Shown piece after piece: positions 49,606 to 56,712 of a stretch of 59,352 bases of DNA. Positions within the stretch are counted from its first letter, which is position 1; every line of letters starts with the position of its first letter. The notes beneath the pieces are model-generated. The model was not told the DNA's origin and did not search any database. It saw nothing but the letters and a program-made list of their open reading frames with translations. Source of the DNA: a virus; IMG/VR virus record IMGVR_UViG_3300037041_001560, positions 1 through 59,352 of that record; one strand, given 5' to 3'. A program made the translations under genes and the position numbers.

Positions 49606-50210
49606 TTGACTTGAGCACATTGGAACATCGACTTCCGAAGCATGTAATGGATGAACTTCCCGACACAATCGCTAAGTTCAATATCAATACCCCACTTCGG
49701 TTAGCACACTTTCTGTCTCAATGCGCACATGAGTCAGGAAGTTTTTCTGTTAATAGGGAAAATCTAAGCTACTCCGCAGACCGACTTCGTGTCGTATTCC
49801 CTAAATACTTCCCCACCCCTGAAGTAGCAAAACAATACGAAAGGAATCAGGTTAAGATTGGTAGCAGAGTATATGCAAACCGCATGGGAAATGGTGACGA
49901 GAAGTCAGAAGACGGATACAAGTTCCGCGGACGTGGGTATATCCAACTTACAGGCAAAGATAATTATACAGCCTTCGGAAAGTTTGTAGCTGAGGACATA
50001 GTAAACAATCCAGAACTAGTTGCATCCAAATATTCTCTCATGTCAGCAGCTTGGTTCTTCGATAAGAATAACCTATGGAAGATGTGTGATGTTGGTGCTG
50101 GGGAAGATGTGGTAAAGAACCTTACCAAACGAATCAATGGCGGTCTGCATGGACTTGATGACAGGTTGAAGAAATTCAAAATGTATCTGAGCTTTGTTCA
50201 GCCAAAGTAG
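49602..50210 (+). CDS. Endolysin, GH19 chitinase/lysozyme-like
   Basis: A 202-residue protein from ATG 49602 (ATGA overlap with the spanin candidate; an upstream TTG would extend it by two residues). LAHFLSQCAHESGSFSVNRE carries the GH19 catalytic glutamate (HESGSF, Glu44), with the following EN-LSYSADRL, and DGYKFRGRGYIQLTGKDNY is the substrate-binding block of GH19. These enzymes cleave beta-1,4 bonds in peptidoglycan. No signal peptide or membrane segment, so release probably requires a holin. It is clearly part of the lysis cassette. Confidence 0.9.
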   Translation: MIDLSTLEHRLPKHVMDELPDTIAKFNINTPLRLAHFLSQCAHESGSFSVNRENLSYSADRLRVVFPKYFPTPEVAKQYERNQVKIGSRVYANRMGNGDEKSEDGYKFRGRGYIQLTGKDNYTAFGKFVAEDIVNNPELVASKYSLMSAAWFFDKNNLWKMCDVGAGEDVVKNLTKRINGGLHGLDDRLKKFKMYLSFVQPK

Positions 50211-50499
50211 TATATGGGTTGTTTCTTTTGCTGTTATATTCAGCATGGTATTCGTGGGCTTGTCGGTTCACTATGTAAACAAACTCTTCGCTTCCCACAC
50301 CAAAGACCTACTGGTCCGTTTTATATTAATCATATTCGCATCACTAGTTGCGGTGTTTATCATTGACAAAGTAGTAGCGTTTAAGATTCCTTTGCTAACT
50401 GATAAGCAAAACGATGAATTGTTCGACCTCATCAAGACCCTGACCTTGATGATTTTTTCGTATTATTTTGGCTCTCAGAAGAATTCCAAGCCAGACTAA
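50194..50499 (+). CDS. Membrane protein, possible holin
   Basis: The frame is open from TTG 50194 (inside the endolysin end); the first in-frame ATG is 50245, inside a hydrophobic stretch, so the true start is uncertain. Hydrophobic segments VVSFAVIFSMVFVGLSV and FILIIFASLVAVFII are followed by an amphipathic and a third weakly hydrophobic segment (TLTLMIFSYYFG) and a polar tail (SQKNSKPD). Downstream of the endolysin, it is one of three holin candidates here. Confidence 0.5.
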   Translation: MFSQSSIWVVSFAVIFSMVFVGLSVHYVNKLFASHTKDLLVRFILIIFASLVAVFIIDKVVAFKIPLLTDKQNDELFDLIKTLTLMIFSYYFGSQKNSKPD

Positions 50500-50519
50500 T
50501 CCACACGAATTCCCCAAGA

Positions 50520-50551
50520 TTTGTTTGTTAAATTAAGTGTTAATATATTTG
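50520..50551 (+). promoter_or_regulatory. Perfect promoter TTTG-N20-TATATTTG, probably leaderless
   Basis: TTTG (50520-50523), 20 bases, TATATTTG (50544-50551) match the Bacteroidota consensus with no mismatch. The epimerase ATG starts at 50555, only three bases after the -7 box, so the transcript should begin at or within the start codon, and the message is likely leaderless. Confidence 0.8.
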
Positions 50552-50554
50552 TGA

Positions 50555-51487
50555 ATGCCTAAAATATTAATAACGGGTGGGGCTGGTTTCATTGGCTCAC
50601 ACCTTTGTGACAGATTTGTAAAGGAAGGATACGATGTGATTGCGATGGATAATTTATTGACGGGAAGTCTTGATAACATAAGCCACCTCTTCCCCCGTCC
50701 CAACTTCACCTTCCACCACCACGACGTAACCAAGTTCATCCATATACCGGGTGACCTTGACTACATTCTGCACTTCGCCTCCCCCGCTTCCCCCGTAGAC
50801 TACCTAAAGATGCCCATCCAGACCATGAAGGTCGGCTCCTTGGGTACACACAACTGCCTCGGATTGGCTAAAGACAAGGGCGCGAGAATCGTTGTGGCGA
50901 GCACTAGCGAAGTCTATGGAGACCCGCTTGTCCATCCGCAGACCGAAGACTACTGGGGGAACGTCAACCCCATCGGTCCAAGAGGGGTATACGATGAGGC
51001 GAAAAGATTTCAGGAAGCCATGACCATGGCATATCATACATACCACGGGGTGAATACGGGAATTGTTCGCATCTTCAATACCTATGGACCACGGATGCGC
51101 CTAAACGATGGACGGGCACTTCCCGCCTTCATATCCCAAGCCATAAAGGGAGAACCCCTGACCATATTTGGGGACGGCTCACAGACCCGTAGCTTCTGCT
51201 ACGTGGATGATTTGGTGGAGGGAATCTACCGCTTGCTACTCAGCGACCACCACTTCCCCATAAACGTAGGCAATCCGCAAGAGATTACCATCAACGAATT
51301 CGCAAAAGAAATCTTAGCCCTGACGGGAAGTTACAAGGGAGTCGAATACCACCCGCTTCCCACCGATGACCCAAAACAACGGAAGCCCGACATCTCCAAG
51401 GCGAAGGAACTGCTCGGATGGGAACCAAAGGTTTCCCGCCCCCTCGGATTAGCCCTGACCTATCAATACTTTAAGAACAAACATTGA
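50555..51487 (+). CDS. UDP-glucuronate decarboxylase-like NAD-dependent epimerase
   Basis: A 310-residue short-chain dehydrogenase/epimerase. The N-terminus [20 protein letters not shown] has the NAD-binding GGAGFIG (8-14). [24 protein letters not shown] and the catalytic pair in GVYDEAKR (Tyr146, Lys150) are nearest to UXS enzymes, which convert UDP-glucuronate to UDP-xylose. Complete and intact, with [20 protein letters not shown] near the end. GC content (by eye about 50 percent) is above that of neighbours, so it may have been acquired. It can supply a nucleotide sugar for the glycosyltransferases at 5510-9468. It has its own strong promoter and overlaps the following gene by four bases. 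Confidence 0.88.
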   Translation: MPKILITGGAGFIGSHLCDRFVKEGYDVIAMDNLLTGSLDNISHLFPRPNFTFHHHDVTKFIHIPGDLDYILHFASPASPVDYLKMPIQTMKVGSLGTHNCLGLAKDKGARIVVASTSEVYGDPLVHPQTEDYWGNVNPIGPRGVYDEAKRFQEAMTMAYHTYHGVNTGIVRIFNTYGPRMRLNDGRALPAFISQAIKGEPLTIFGDGSQTRSFCYVDDLVEGIYRLLLSDHHFPINVGNPQEITINEFAKEILALTGSYKGVEYHPLPTDDPKQRKPDISKAKELLGWEPKVSRPLGLALTYQYFKNKH

Positions 51488-51843
51488 AACATTCATCCTC
51501 ATTTTATTACGACGTAGATTTCGGTGCTGAAGCCGAGGACTGGGTGAAGGACGTGTTCACGGGCGGTTACAAGGTCGAAGTAAAGTGCGACCGAATCGCT
51601 CACAAAACAGGGAACATTTTCATTGAGGTCTATTCCCGGGGTAAGAAGTCGGGAATTTCCACCACTGAAGCCGATTATTGGATTTATGTTATTCAGGAGC
51701 GGGAAGTCATGTATCTGATTCCCGTTGACCACCTGAAGGAACTATGCAAGAAGTTCCATGACCCTGACCGAGGGTTCGTGAAGGGAGGTGATAACAATAC
51801 TTCCCTTGGTGTACTCATCCCCGTAGTGGCGTTAACAAAATAA
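51484..51843 (+). CDS. PD-(D/E)XK-like nuclease-fold protein
   Basis: A 119-residue protein starting at a TTG that overlaps the epimerase stop (TTGA); no ATG is available in frame upstream of the conserved part. [20 protein letters not shown] then [20 protein letters not shown] and [20 protein letters not shown]. The E-x-K (VEVKCD), T-GN-x-FIE and SGIxTTxADYW motifs are those of a small phage nuclease-like family widely seen in metagenomes. Catalytic activity is untested in my knowledge. It ends just before a strong terminator. Confidence 0.72.
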   Translation: MKHSSSFYYDVDFGAEAEDWVKDVFTGGYKVEVKCDRIAHKTGNIFIEVYSRGKKSGISTTEADYWIYVIQEREVMYLIPVDHLKELCKKFHDPDRGFVKGGDNNTSLGVLIPVVALTK

Positions 51844-51844
51844 A

Positions 51845-51870
51845 ACCCCACCCGTAGAAACGGGCGGGGT
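51845..51870. terminator. Bidirectional terminator between convergent blocks
   Basis: ACCCCACCCGT (51845-51855), loop AGAA, ACGGGCGGGGT (51860-51870): 10 of 11 positions pair. It separates the plus-strand late block from the minus-strand early block, whose last gene ends at 51900. Confidence 0.85.
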
Positions 51871-51899
51871 AACGAACACACTATGAGAAAAAACCAAAC

Positions 51900-52115
51900 C
51901 TATACAACTTTTGTTTTGTCAGGGTTGTCGCCCTTGTAGTTATCTAATGAGGCAACAATCTTTCCGTCGATGGGGAACTTATCAAGGAATTGCTTTGGAG
52001 AGTAGGACTTCCCCCGATAGATATACTTACGCTCTCCGTTAGTATCGTATACATACCCAGCGTTCTTATGTGCCGTCATGTTTTTGCAATATTCTGAATA
52101 GGTTAATAGTTTCAT
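51900..52115 (-). CDS. Small early-type protein
   Basis: A 71-residue protein (MKLLTYSEYCKNMTAHKNAG; YDTNGERKYIYRGKSYSPKQ; LDKFPIDGKIVASLDNYKGD). The SYSPKQFLDKFP part could be a small alpha/beta domain. The ATG overlaps the stop of the upstream gene (ATGA). Last gene of the minus-strand early cluster. No family recognised. Confidence 0.65.
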   Translation of the reverse strand: MKLLTYSEYCKNMTAHKNAGYVYDTNGERKYIYRGKSYSPKQFLDKFPIDGKIVASLDNYKGDNPDKTKVV

Positions 52116-52312
52116 ATGGTTTTTGTTTTTTTGTAGACGGGAATTCCCAATACATAATACGTCACCATTCTTTTCAATCCCTTGCCAATAATCAGGTTAT
52201 ACCTGACATCCTTTCTTACTAGCTTTAATTTCTTTTTAGGGGGTTTGTAAGTGTTGGGAAGTGATGGTCTCTCCGACCAAAAAGTCATGTCGTCAGGGAA
52301 GTGATTGTCCAT
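52112..52312 (-). CDS. Small basic early-type protein
   Basis: A 66-residue protein, MDNHFPDDMTFWSERPSLPN, then TYKPPKKKLKLVRKDVRYNL and KGLKRMVTYYVLGIPVYKKT. Basic, with a hydrophobic strand near the end. Coupled by ATGA overlap to the following gene. No family recognised. Confidence 0.6.
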   Translation of the reverse strand: MDNHFPDDMTFWSERPSLPNTYKPPKKKLKLVRKDVRYNLIIGKGLKRMVTYYVLGIPVYKKTKTI

Positions 52313-52343
52313 AGTTTAGAATTTAAGGGTTATGGGTGGGTTG

Positions 52344-52604
52344 TCAATTCTTAGTTATGGGGGAAGACTTGGTCTCGTAAACTATCACCTCACTATCCGC
52401 AAGTCCCATTTCGATTCTGAATGCCAGTTCCATAGCTTCGTCGTATGCTTTGGGTTGGGCAAAGTAGTCATCATCAGCCGCATCTCGTTTGAATGGGAAG
52501 CAGTCAACGAACACAAGTGTCTCCTCTTCCCCTTGCTTCCTATAATATACCGAGTACCTTGGCTTTTCTCCGATACGTTCAATAAGTTTTACTACCGCTT
52601 TCAT
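52344..52604 (-). CDS. Small early-type protein
   Basis: An 86-residue protein: MKAVVKLIERIGEKPRYSVY, RKQGEEETLVFVDCFPFKRD, then KAYDEAMELAFRIEMGLADS. It looks like one beta-hairpin and one helix. The leader AAAAAAACAAAACAC-ATG belongs to the A/C-rich leader family of this cluster. Unknown function. Confidence 0.62.
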   Translation of the reverse strand: MKAVVKLIERIGEKPRYSVYYRKQGEEETLVFVDCFPFKRDAADDDYFAQPKAYDEAMELAFRIEMGLADSEVIVYETKSSPITKN

Positions 52605-52634
52605 GTGTTTTGTTTTTTTGATTTTGGGAATTGG

Positions 52635-52859
52635 TTATGGAAGGTCATGTATGATTGCCTTCTTCTGTTTGGGGGTTAAATTATCCGTGATGTCGATGCC
52701 GATGCCAGCTATCACTACCTCTACCGATAGGATGTTGACCTCTTCATCGATGAATGTGTGGATGCCGTGGCACTCCTCGGTTCGGGTGGTACGTTCGTAC
52801 TCATAGGTGACAAGGAGTTCTGCTCCTTCGACGATGTCGGTCTTGAATTTAGTTGTCAT
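52635..52859 (-). CDS. Small early-type protein
   Basis: Seventy-four residues from ATG 52859, chosen because the A/C-rich leader (ATAAAAAACAAAAACAC) is directly upstream; the frame extends to 52907 but that part is low-complexity. MTTKFKTDIVEGAELLVTYE, CHGIHTFIDEEVNILSVEVV and NLTPKQKKAIIHDLP. A beta-rich body with a C-terminal helix. Unknown function. Confidence 0.6.
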   Translation of the reverse strand: MTTKFKTDIVEGAELLVTYEYERTTRTEECHGIHTFIDEEVNILSVEVVIAGIGIDITDNLTPKQKKAIIHDLP

Positions 52860-52896
52860 GTGTTTTTGTTTTTTATATAACGGGAATTGGTGATAA

Positions 52897-53061
52897 TTAT
52901 TGTGCAAGGAATTCGTACCAATTTTGCTTACGTCTTCCCTCTTCGATTTGTCTTCTCAGTAGCTCTATTTTGTTGCGAAGTGCATATGGATTTGGTACTT
53001 TGCCCGATTCGAGCTTTCTGATTAACGCTTTTAGTTGTTTCTCTTTTTGTGCCATCGTCAT
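52897..53061 (-). CDS. 54-residue basic helical protein
   Basis: ATG 53061 to TAA 52899-52897: MTMAQKEKQLKALIRKLESG, then KVPNPYALRNKIELLRRQIE and EGRRKQNWYEFLAQ. A convincing protein with good helical periodicity and no low-complexity. It overlaps in a different frame the last part of the longer ORF at 52928-53143, and here the shorter frame looks the more protein-like. Overlapping genes are a possible explanation. Confidence 0.6.
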   Translation of the reverse strand: MTMAQKEKQLKALIRKLESGKVPNPYALRNKIELLRRQIEEGRRKQNWYEFLAQ

Positions 53062-53143
53062 TGATTGGGTAGTTTAATAGTTTGTAAATGTGTATCATCC
53101 ATTCATTGTAGGATAGTTGCTCAGGTGGGTAGGTTGTCTTCAT
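52928..53143 (-). CDS. Small ORF overlapping the 54-residue gene; C-terminal part doubtful
   Basis: The start (MKTTYPPEQLSYNEWMIHIY, KLLNYPIND) looks like a real protein, but the remaining 40 residues (TKRETTKSVNQKARIGQSTK and onward) have the composition of a shadow frame. The 54-residue gene begins where the sequence quality falls. Either the two overlap, or a base difference separates what was once one chain. Its leader near 53143 is A-rich (AATAAAACAATG). Confidence 0.4.
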   Translation of the reverse strand: MKTTYPPEQLSYNEWMIHIYKLLNYPINDDGTKRETTKSVNQKARIGQSTKSICTSQQNRATEKTNRRGKT

Positions 53144-53147
53144 TGTT

Positions 53148-53717
53148 TTATTTTAGTGATTGTTTAAGTTCGTCAATTGATATGCCTGCCTCATCGCATA
53201 GCCATTGTGTGATGGATTCGACATCGGATTCCCTGCAAATAACATCCGATGAGGTGCTGAATACATTTGATGTTGGGGCGAAGGCGAAGATGATTTCGTA
53301 TGGGCATTCCAATCTGCCTTCCAATACCGCATCAACAAGTCGGTTGAATTTATGCTTCCAAGGTACGTCATCGTAGTCTCCGGTAGACCACCCGCTCGCG
53401 AGGTTTGTATATCCGCTTCCCAATTGGACATCCCAATACCCTCTCCATCCATCGGTGCGAACATATTTGAATTCGGGAACTGCCTCGCAGTCGGCTTCCT
53501 CGAAGTATTCAGTATCTCGGTATCCGAATTCAGAACACCACAGGTACTTGTCTACTTCCCCCCGCAAAGTGGTAATAACTTGGCAAGGGTATTCCCATGC
53601 TGATTGCTCACAAGATTCGCATATCTCTTCGCCCGAACGGGTGATGTAACTGCCGTCGTGGTCGGTGTCAATTTCTGCCTCACATGAGGCACATTTGATG
53701 ATGTTTGTTGGTTCCAT
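53148..53717 (-). CDS. Zinc-ribbon protein, early cluster
   Basis: A 189-residue, acidic protein. The N-terminus has two zinc knuckles, NIIKCASCEAEIDTD and EEICESCEQSAW, a rubredoxin-like C-x2-C pair set. The following part (YVRTDGWRGYWDVQLGSGYT; DDVPWKHKFNRLVDAVLEGR; FAFAPTSNVFSTSSDVICRE) is unrecognised. Could be a host-modifying or regulatory early protein. The leader is CATAAAAAACACACACA-ATG. Confidence 0.68.
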   Translation of the reverse strand: MEPTNIIKCASCEAEIDTDHDGSYITRSGEEICESCEQSAWEYPCQVITTLRGEVDKYLWCSEFGYRDTEYFEEADCEAVPEFKYVRTDGWRGYWDVQLGSGYTNLASGWSTGDYDDVPWKHKFNRLVDAVLEGRLECPYEIIFAFAPTSNVFSTSSDVICRESDVESITQWLCDEAGISIDELKQSLK

Positions 53718-53747
53718 TGTGTGTGTTTTTTATGGTTTGGGAATTGG

Positions 53748-53966
53748 TTATTTTGTATCAATTGATTTCAGGTAGTCAACAATACATTCGTATTCGTTTC
53801 TGTTGTCATCGTTATAATCCGAGTCGCAATACTTCCCGAATTCAGCACAAATGTCTTCGTATTGTAGGTCGATTTCGTATTCGGGTTTAAATTGCGCATC
53901 GTATAACTTACTAAACAAGAAGAATGAATAGTCGCAATAAGGTCGGGGACGTGGTGTGTTGCTCAT
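53748..53966 (-). CDS. Small acidic early protein
   Basis: Seventy-two residues, MSNTPRPRPYCDYSFFLFSK, then EYEIDLQYEDICAEFGKYCD and SDYNDDNRNEYECIVDYLKS. Very acidic and tyrosine-rich, a composition often seen in phage inhibitors of host enzymes or DNA mimics, but that is speculation. Start is preceded by the promoter at 53993-54024. Confidence 0.6.
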   Translation of the reverse strand: MSNTPRPRPYCDYSFFLFSKLYDAQFKPEYEIDLQYEDICAEFGKYCDSDYNDDNRNEYECIVDYLKSIDTK

Positions 53967-53992
53967 GGTGGTTTGTTTTTGTGGTTATGAAT

Positions 53993-54024
53993 GTAAGTTA
54001 CTAAACAAATATAGGTGTACCAAA
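53993..54024 (-). promoter_or_regulatory. Early promoter, TTTG-N20-TAACTTAC
   Basis: On the minus strand TTTG (54024-54021) and, 20 bases later, TAACTTAC (54000-53993). The -7 box has two changes from TAnnTTTG. The surroundings (AACAAAATAAATTTGG upstream, TTGTTTAG in the spacer) are the same as at 55802 and 56525, so the assignment rests mainly on the family resemblance. Confidence 0.6.
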
Positions 54025-54096
54025 TTTATTTTGTTAGGGAAATGTTAAGGTAGAAAATGATGGGGGTCGGTGCTTCCCTTCCCCCATCCACACACA

Positions 54097-55044
54097 CTAT
54101 GCGAGAGATAAGATGCTGTTGAATGCTTGGTTGTCAATTCCCAACCCTGTACCAACGTACTTAGATTCGAGACGTGCGTTGTCACGCTTGGGTACGGGTA
54201 GCTTGTGGGAAGTGTAGTGTGTCACTCCGCTGAAGAGACCCCACAGGGTGTCACCCTTGCTCCTCATTTCGGTAGCGATTGAGTCTAGCAATTCGCCCGA
54301 GCGGTTGATAGCATATGTGCTATACTTGTCCTTAGCTTGGGAAGTGGTGAGGTTGATATCCACGTCAGTGACTTCCCGAACTATCCGAGCGATGTTATCC
54401 TTGGTCACGGGAACTGATGAGAGGCGGATGAATTGGTCGAAGATAGATTGCTCCTGATTCGCGATGCCGACCACCTGACGAACCGATGCTTCGACCTTGT
54501 CATGGAGGGAAGCCGTGTGCTTTGCCGATTGCTGAAGTTCCCGACCCGCTGAGGCGAAGGTGTTCCGGCAGCAGATGGTGAAATTCACCGCGCCCCATTT
54601 CAGCGCGGTCGTGCCATCGTGACCATTGATGCCCGTCACGAAGCCCTTAACGGATGTCCCGTTCTTGCCAATTCCCTTGATTTCATTGCCCGTGTTGAGT
54701 TGGAGGTAGACCTTCCCACCGCCATTGAACGTACCGCCCGAATGGATGCTATAGCCTGTCTTCTCCGAGATACGGATGAGGAGTTCAGCCAATTCGCTAT
54801 TTTGGAAGGGAACGTACCCGTCCTTACAGGTTGCGAAGACTTTGGAGTTGTCTTCCCGAACTATACCGAAGAATCCTGTCGGCTCTCCGTTGGGCAGGAG
54901 GAGTTCCTGCTTCGATACTTCCCACCGCAACCCATAGCGGTCGAGTAGGTCGGCTACCGCTTCGCGGTTCTCAGGGTTGGATACTTGCGTTCCGCTGAAC
55001 GCGTTGGCTAAGATGTTGTCTGCGAATGTGTGTGTGTTGTTCAT
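54097..55044 (-). CDS. DUF932-like protein
   Basis: A 315-residue protein, the largest of this cluster. GLRWEVSKQELLLPNGEPTG, TCKDGYVPFQNSELAELLIR, KVYLQLNTGNEIKGIG and GAVNFTICCRNTFASAGREL are typical of DUF932 (phage/plasmid-related protein, TIGR03299 group), seen often on phages, plasmids and ICEs. No reaction is established to my knowledge. The GC content is higher than elsewhere in the window, and GGGAA/TTCCC sites are unusually dense here (about 12 in 950 bases). Leader CATAAAACAAACACACC-ATG. Confidence 0.78.
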   Translation of the reverse strand: MNNTHTFADNILANAFSGTQVSNPENREAVADLLDRYGLRWEVSKQELLLPNGEPTGFFGIVREDNSKVFATCKDGYVPFQNSELAELLIRISEKTGYSIHSGGTFNGGGKVYLQLNTGNEIKGIGKNGTSVKGFVTGINGHDGTTALKWGAVNFTICCRNTFASAGRELQQSAKHTASLHDKVEASVRQVVGIANQEQSIFDQFIRLSSVPVTKDNIARIVREVTDVDINLTTSQAKDKYSTYAINRSGELLDSIATEMRSKGDTLWGLFSGVTHYTSHKLPVPKRDNARLESKYVGTGLGIDNQAFNSILSLA

Positions 55045-55092
55045 GGTGTGTTTGTTTTATGTATTAACGAATGATTGGTGTAGGTTATTGTG

Positions 55093-55416
55093 TTAGGGAA
55101 GTGTTAATGCTAATTGAGAGCGGTTAGACTTTTGTTTAGTGTGGGGGGGGGTATAGTACCGACCGAACTTGCCATACTTTCCGTACAAATATTCGTCGGC
55201 GGGTTCGGGTTTGCCCGCTTCCTCCCATCTACGGCAGCCCCCATTTTTCCATTCAATGTAAGTGTAGCCCCTGTAGTTGTCAGTCCGGTGTAGTATTATT
55301 TCGGCGATGTCGCATAGTCCCTCCCGATATCCTTCGGTGACGTGTGGCCCTTCTGACTGAAGAAGATAGTTTATTTTGTCGATGAGTTCAGCGACCTTGA
55401 TTGTTTTACGTTCCAT
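55093..55416 (-). CDS. Small early-type protein
   Basis: A 107-residue protein: MERKTIKVAELIDKINYLLQ, EGYREGLCDIAEIILHRTDN, YRGYTYIEWKNGGCRRW. A helical first half and YxGYxYIEW motif in the second half. I have an impression of the RGYxYL/IEW motif in other phage ORFs, with no function. Leader CATAAAACACACACACA-ATG. Confidence 0.65.
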   Translation of the reverse strand: MERKTIKVAELIDKINYLLQSEGPHVTEGYREGLCDIAEIILHRTDNYRGYTYIEWKNGGCRRWEEAGKPEPADEYLYGKYGKFGRYYTPPHTKQKSNRSQLALTLP

Positions 55417-55501
55417 TGTGTGTGTGTTTTATGGTTAGGGAAGTGTTAAAGGATGAGGAGGGGGTGACCGATGGGGTCAATTCCCCCTCTTCCCATCACT
55501 A

Positions 55502-55780
55502 TCATTGGCAGCATAGTTCCCACGGCTGAAGTTCTCTCAATTTAGCGGGAGTCAGGCTGAAGTATTCGAGAATGAATTGAGCCAATTTACGGCGGGCGGT
55601 CGGCTTGCTGAGGTCGTTCGTACCGATGGCATTAACAACGTGCCGAGGTTCGCAACACATTGCACGGCGGACGAACTTAACGTCCTGACCGAGGTAGAAG
55701 GACTTCCCCTCCGCGACAAGGGTCCAATCGTGTCCGAATCCGTAAGCATTGGGGGTGGAGATGATAATAGGCTTTTTCAT
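55502..55780 (-). CDS. Small early-type protein
   Basis: A 92-residue protein: MKKPIIISTPNAYGFGHDWT, EGKSFYLGQDVKFVRRAMCC, EPRHVVNAIGTNDLS and FILEYFSLTPAKLRELQPWE. Mixed alpha/beta with four cysteines. The promoter at 55802-55833 and leader CATAAAACACACACACA-ATG precede it. Not recognised. Confidence 0.65.
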   Translation of the reverse strand: MKKPIIISTPNAYGFGHDWTLVAEGKSFYLGQDVKFVRRAMCCEPRHVVNAIGTNDLSKPTARRKLAQFILEYFSLTPAKLRELQPWELCCQ

Positions 55781-55801
55781 TGTGTGTGTGTTTTATGAAT
55801 T

Positions 55802-55833
55802 CAAAGATAAGATACTAAACAAGTGAAACCAAA
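55802..55833 (-). promoter_or_regulatory. Early promoter, TTTG-N20-TATCTTTG
   Basis: On the minus strand TTTG (55833-55830), 20 bases, TATCTTTG (55809-55802): an exact consensus match. AACAAAATAAATTTGG precedes, TTGTTTAG lies within the spacer. It drives the gene starting at 55780 with a leader of about 17 bases. Confidence 0.85.
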
Positions 55834-55853
55834 TTTATTTTGTTAAATAGTTG

Positions 55854-55952
55854 TTAAAGCGAATTCCCGTCTGCTATCATGTTGACCAATTTAAGGGCAA
55901 CGAGGAGGGCTACAAGTAGCCACCAAGGGGAGAGGTCTTTTTGCTTTTTCAT
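55854..55952 (-). CDS. 32-residue single-pass membrane peptide
   Basis: ATG 55952 to TAA 55856-55854: MKKQKDLSPWWLLVALLVAL, then KLVNMIADGNSL. A short basic N-terminus and one hydrophobic helix (9-22). Leader with CTAAAACACCACACC before the ATG fits the cluster pattern. The promoter at 55802 begins just past its stop. Unknown function. Confidence 0.6.
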   Translation of the reverse strand: MKKQKDLSPWWLLVALLVALKLVNMIADGNSL

Positions 55953-55971
55953 GGTGTGGTGTTTTAGTGTT

Positions 55972-56127
55972 TTACAATACAGGGAAGTTCGACCGAAGGA
56001 TGACGGGTCGGGAGTTCTTTGTCCGCTTGTCGGTCATTATGCCGATGATGATGGCGGCAAGCATAACCACGGCGATGAATGTTGATGCGCCGATGGTGAA
56101 GGCTCTAAATGTTTCAATGTGTGGCAT
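55972..56127 (-). CDS. 51-residue membrane protein
   Basis: ATG 56127 to TAA 55974-55972: MPHIETFRAFTIGASTFIAV, then VMLAAIIIGIMTDKRTKNSR and PVILRSNFPVL. One long hydrophobic segment (10-31), then a basic tail. The leader CATAAAACACACAACACC-ATG is of the common type. Unknown function. Confidence 0.6.
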   Translation of the reverse strand: MPHIETFRAFTIGASTFIAVVMLAAIIIGIMTDKRTKNSRPVILRSNFPVL

Positions 56128-56194
56128 GGTGTTGTGTGTTTTATGGTTAAGACAAAGGGAGGGAAGTGTTTGCCCTCTCCGTGTTTCGGCTATT

Positions 56195-56422
56195 TTAAGC
56201 CTCTTCAGTTAACCTCTCCGAAATTACCCTTTCGGTCAGGGTCTGAGTGCGCTGCTCTTTGTCACTCAATTTGCACTCTCGAATTTCAGTTTCGTATTGA
56301 GTTCCGTTTGCATATTCGACCGCTTCCCTCAGATGTTTAAAGTCTCCGATGTTGTACTTCCGTCCGGTGTACGGGCAAATTCTCAATACAAAGTAAAACG
56401 TCATAATGTGTGTACCTAGCAT
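56195..56422 (-). CDS. Small early-type protein
   Basis: A 75-residue protein, MLGTHIMTFYFVLRICPYTG, RKYNIGDFKHLREAVEYANG and ECKLSDKEQRTQTLTERVIS. ATG 56422 is used since the leader CATAAACACACATACC lies before it; ATG 56404 is also possible. First gene of the minus-strand early cluster, about 100 bases after the promoter at 56525. Unknown function. Confidence 0.6.
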   Translation of the reverse strand: MLGTHIMTFYFVLRICPYTGRKYNIGDFKHLREAVEYANGTQYETEIRECKLSDKEQRTQTLTERVISERLTEEA

Positions 56423-56524
56423 GGTATGTGTGTTTATGGTTAAGACACGGATTCAAGTTTAACCCGAAGGTCAGAGGCTTGGTCATTCAAAGAGCGGCGG
56501 GGTATCATCCCCTCATCAACAATA

Positions 56525-56557
56525 CAAAGATAAGAAACTAAACAACACGAATCCAAA
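56525..56557 (-). promoter_or_regulatory. Early promoter, TTTG-N21-TATCTTTG
   Basis: On the minus strand TTTG (56557-56554), 21 bases, TATCTTTG (56532-56525). Consensus match, with the shared AACAAAATATATTTGG upstream and TTGTTTAG in the spacer. It starts the early cluster that reads leftward to 51900. Confidence 0.85.
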
Positions 56558-56712
56558 TATATTTTGTTAAAATATTGTTAACGAAACTGCACAAAATGGG
56601 AGGTATTTTTAATTGCTTGGGAATCAACGACATGTGAAGTAAAAAAATGCCATTTCCTCAAGGTTCGATTATCTACTAAACAATAAGGGTATGGTGCCAC
56701 AAAAAAGATACG

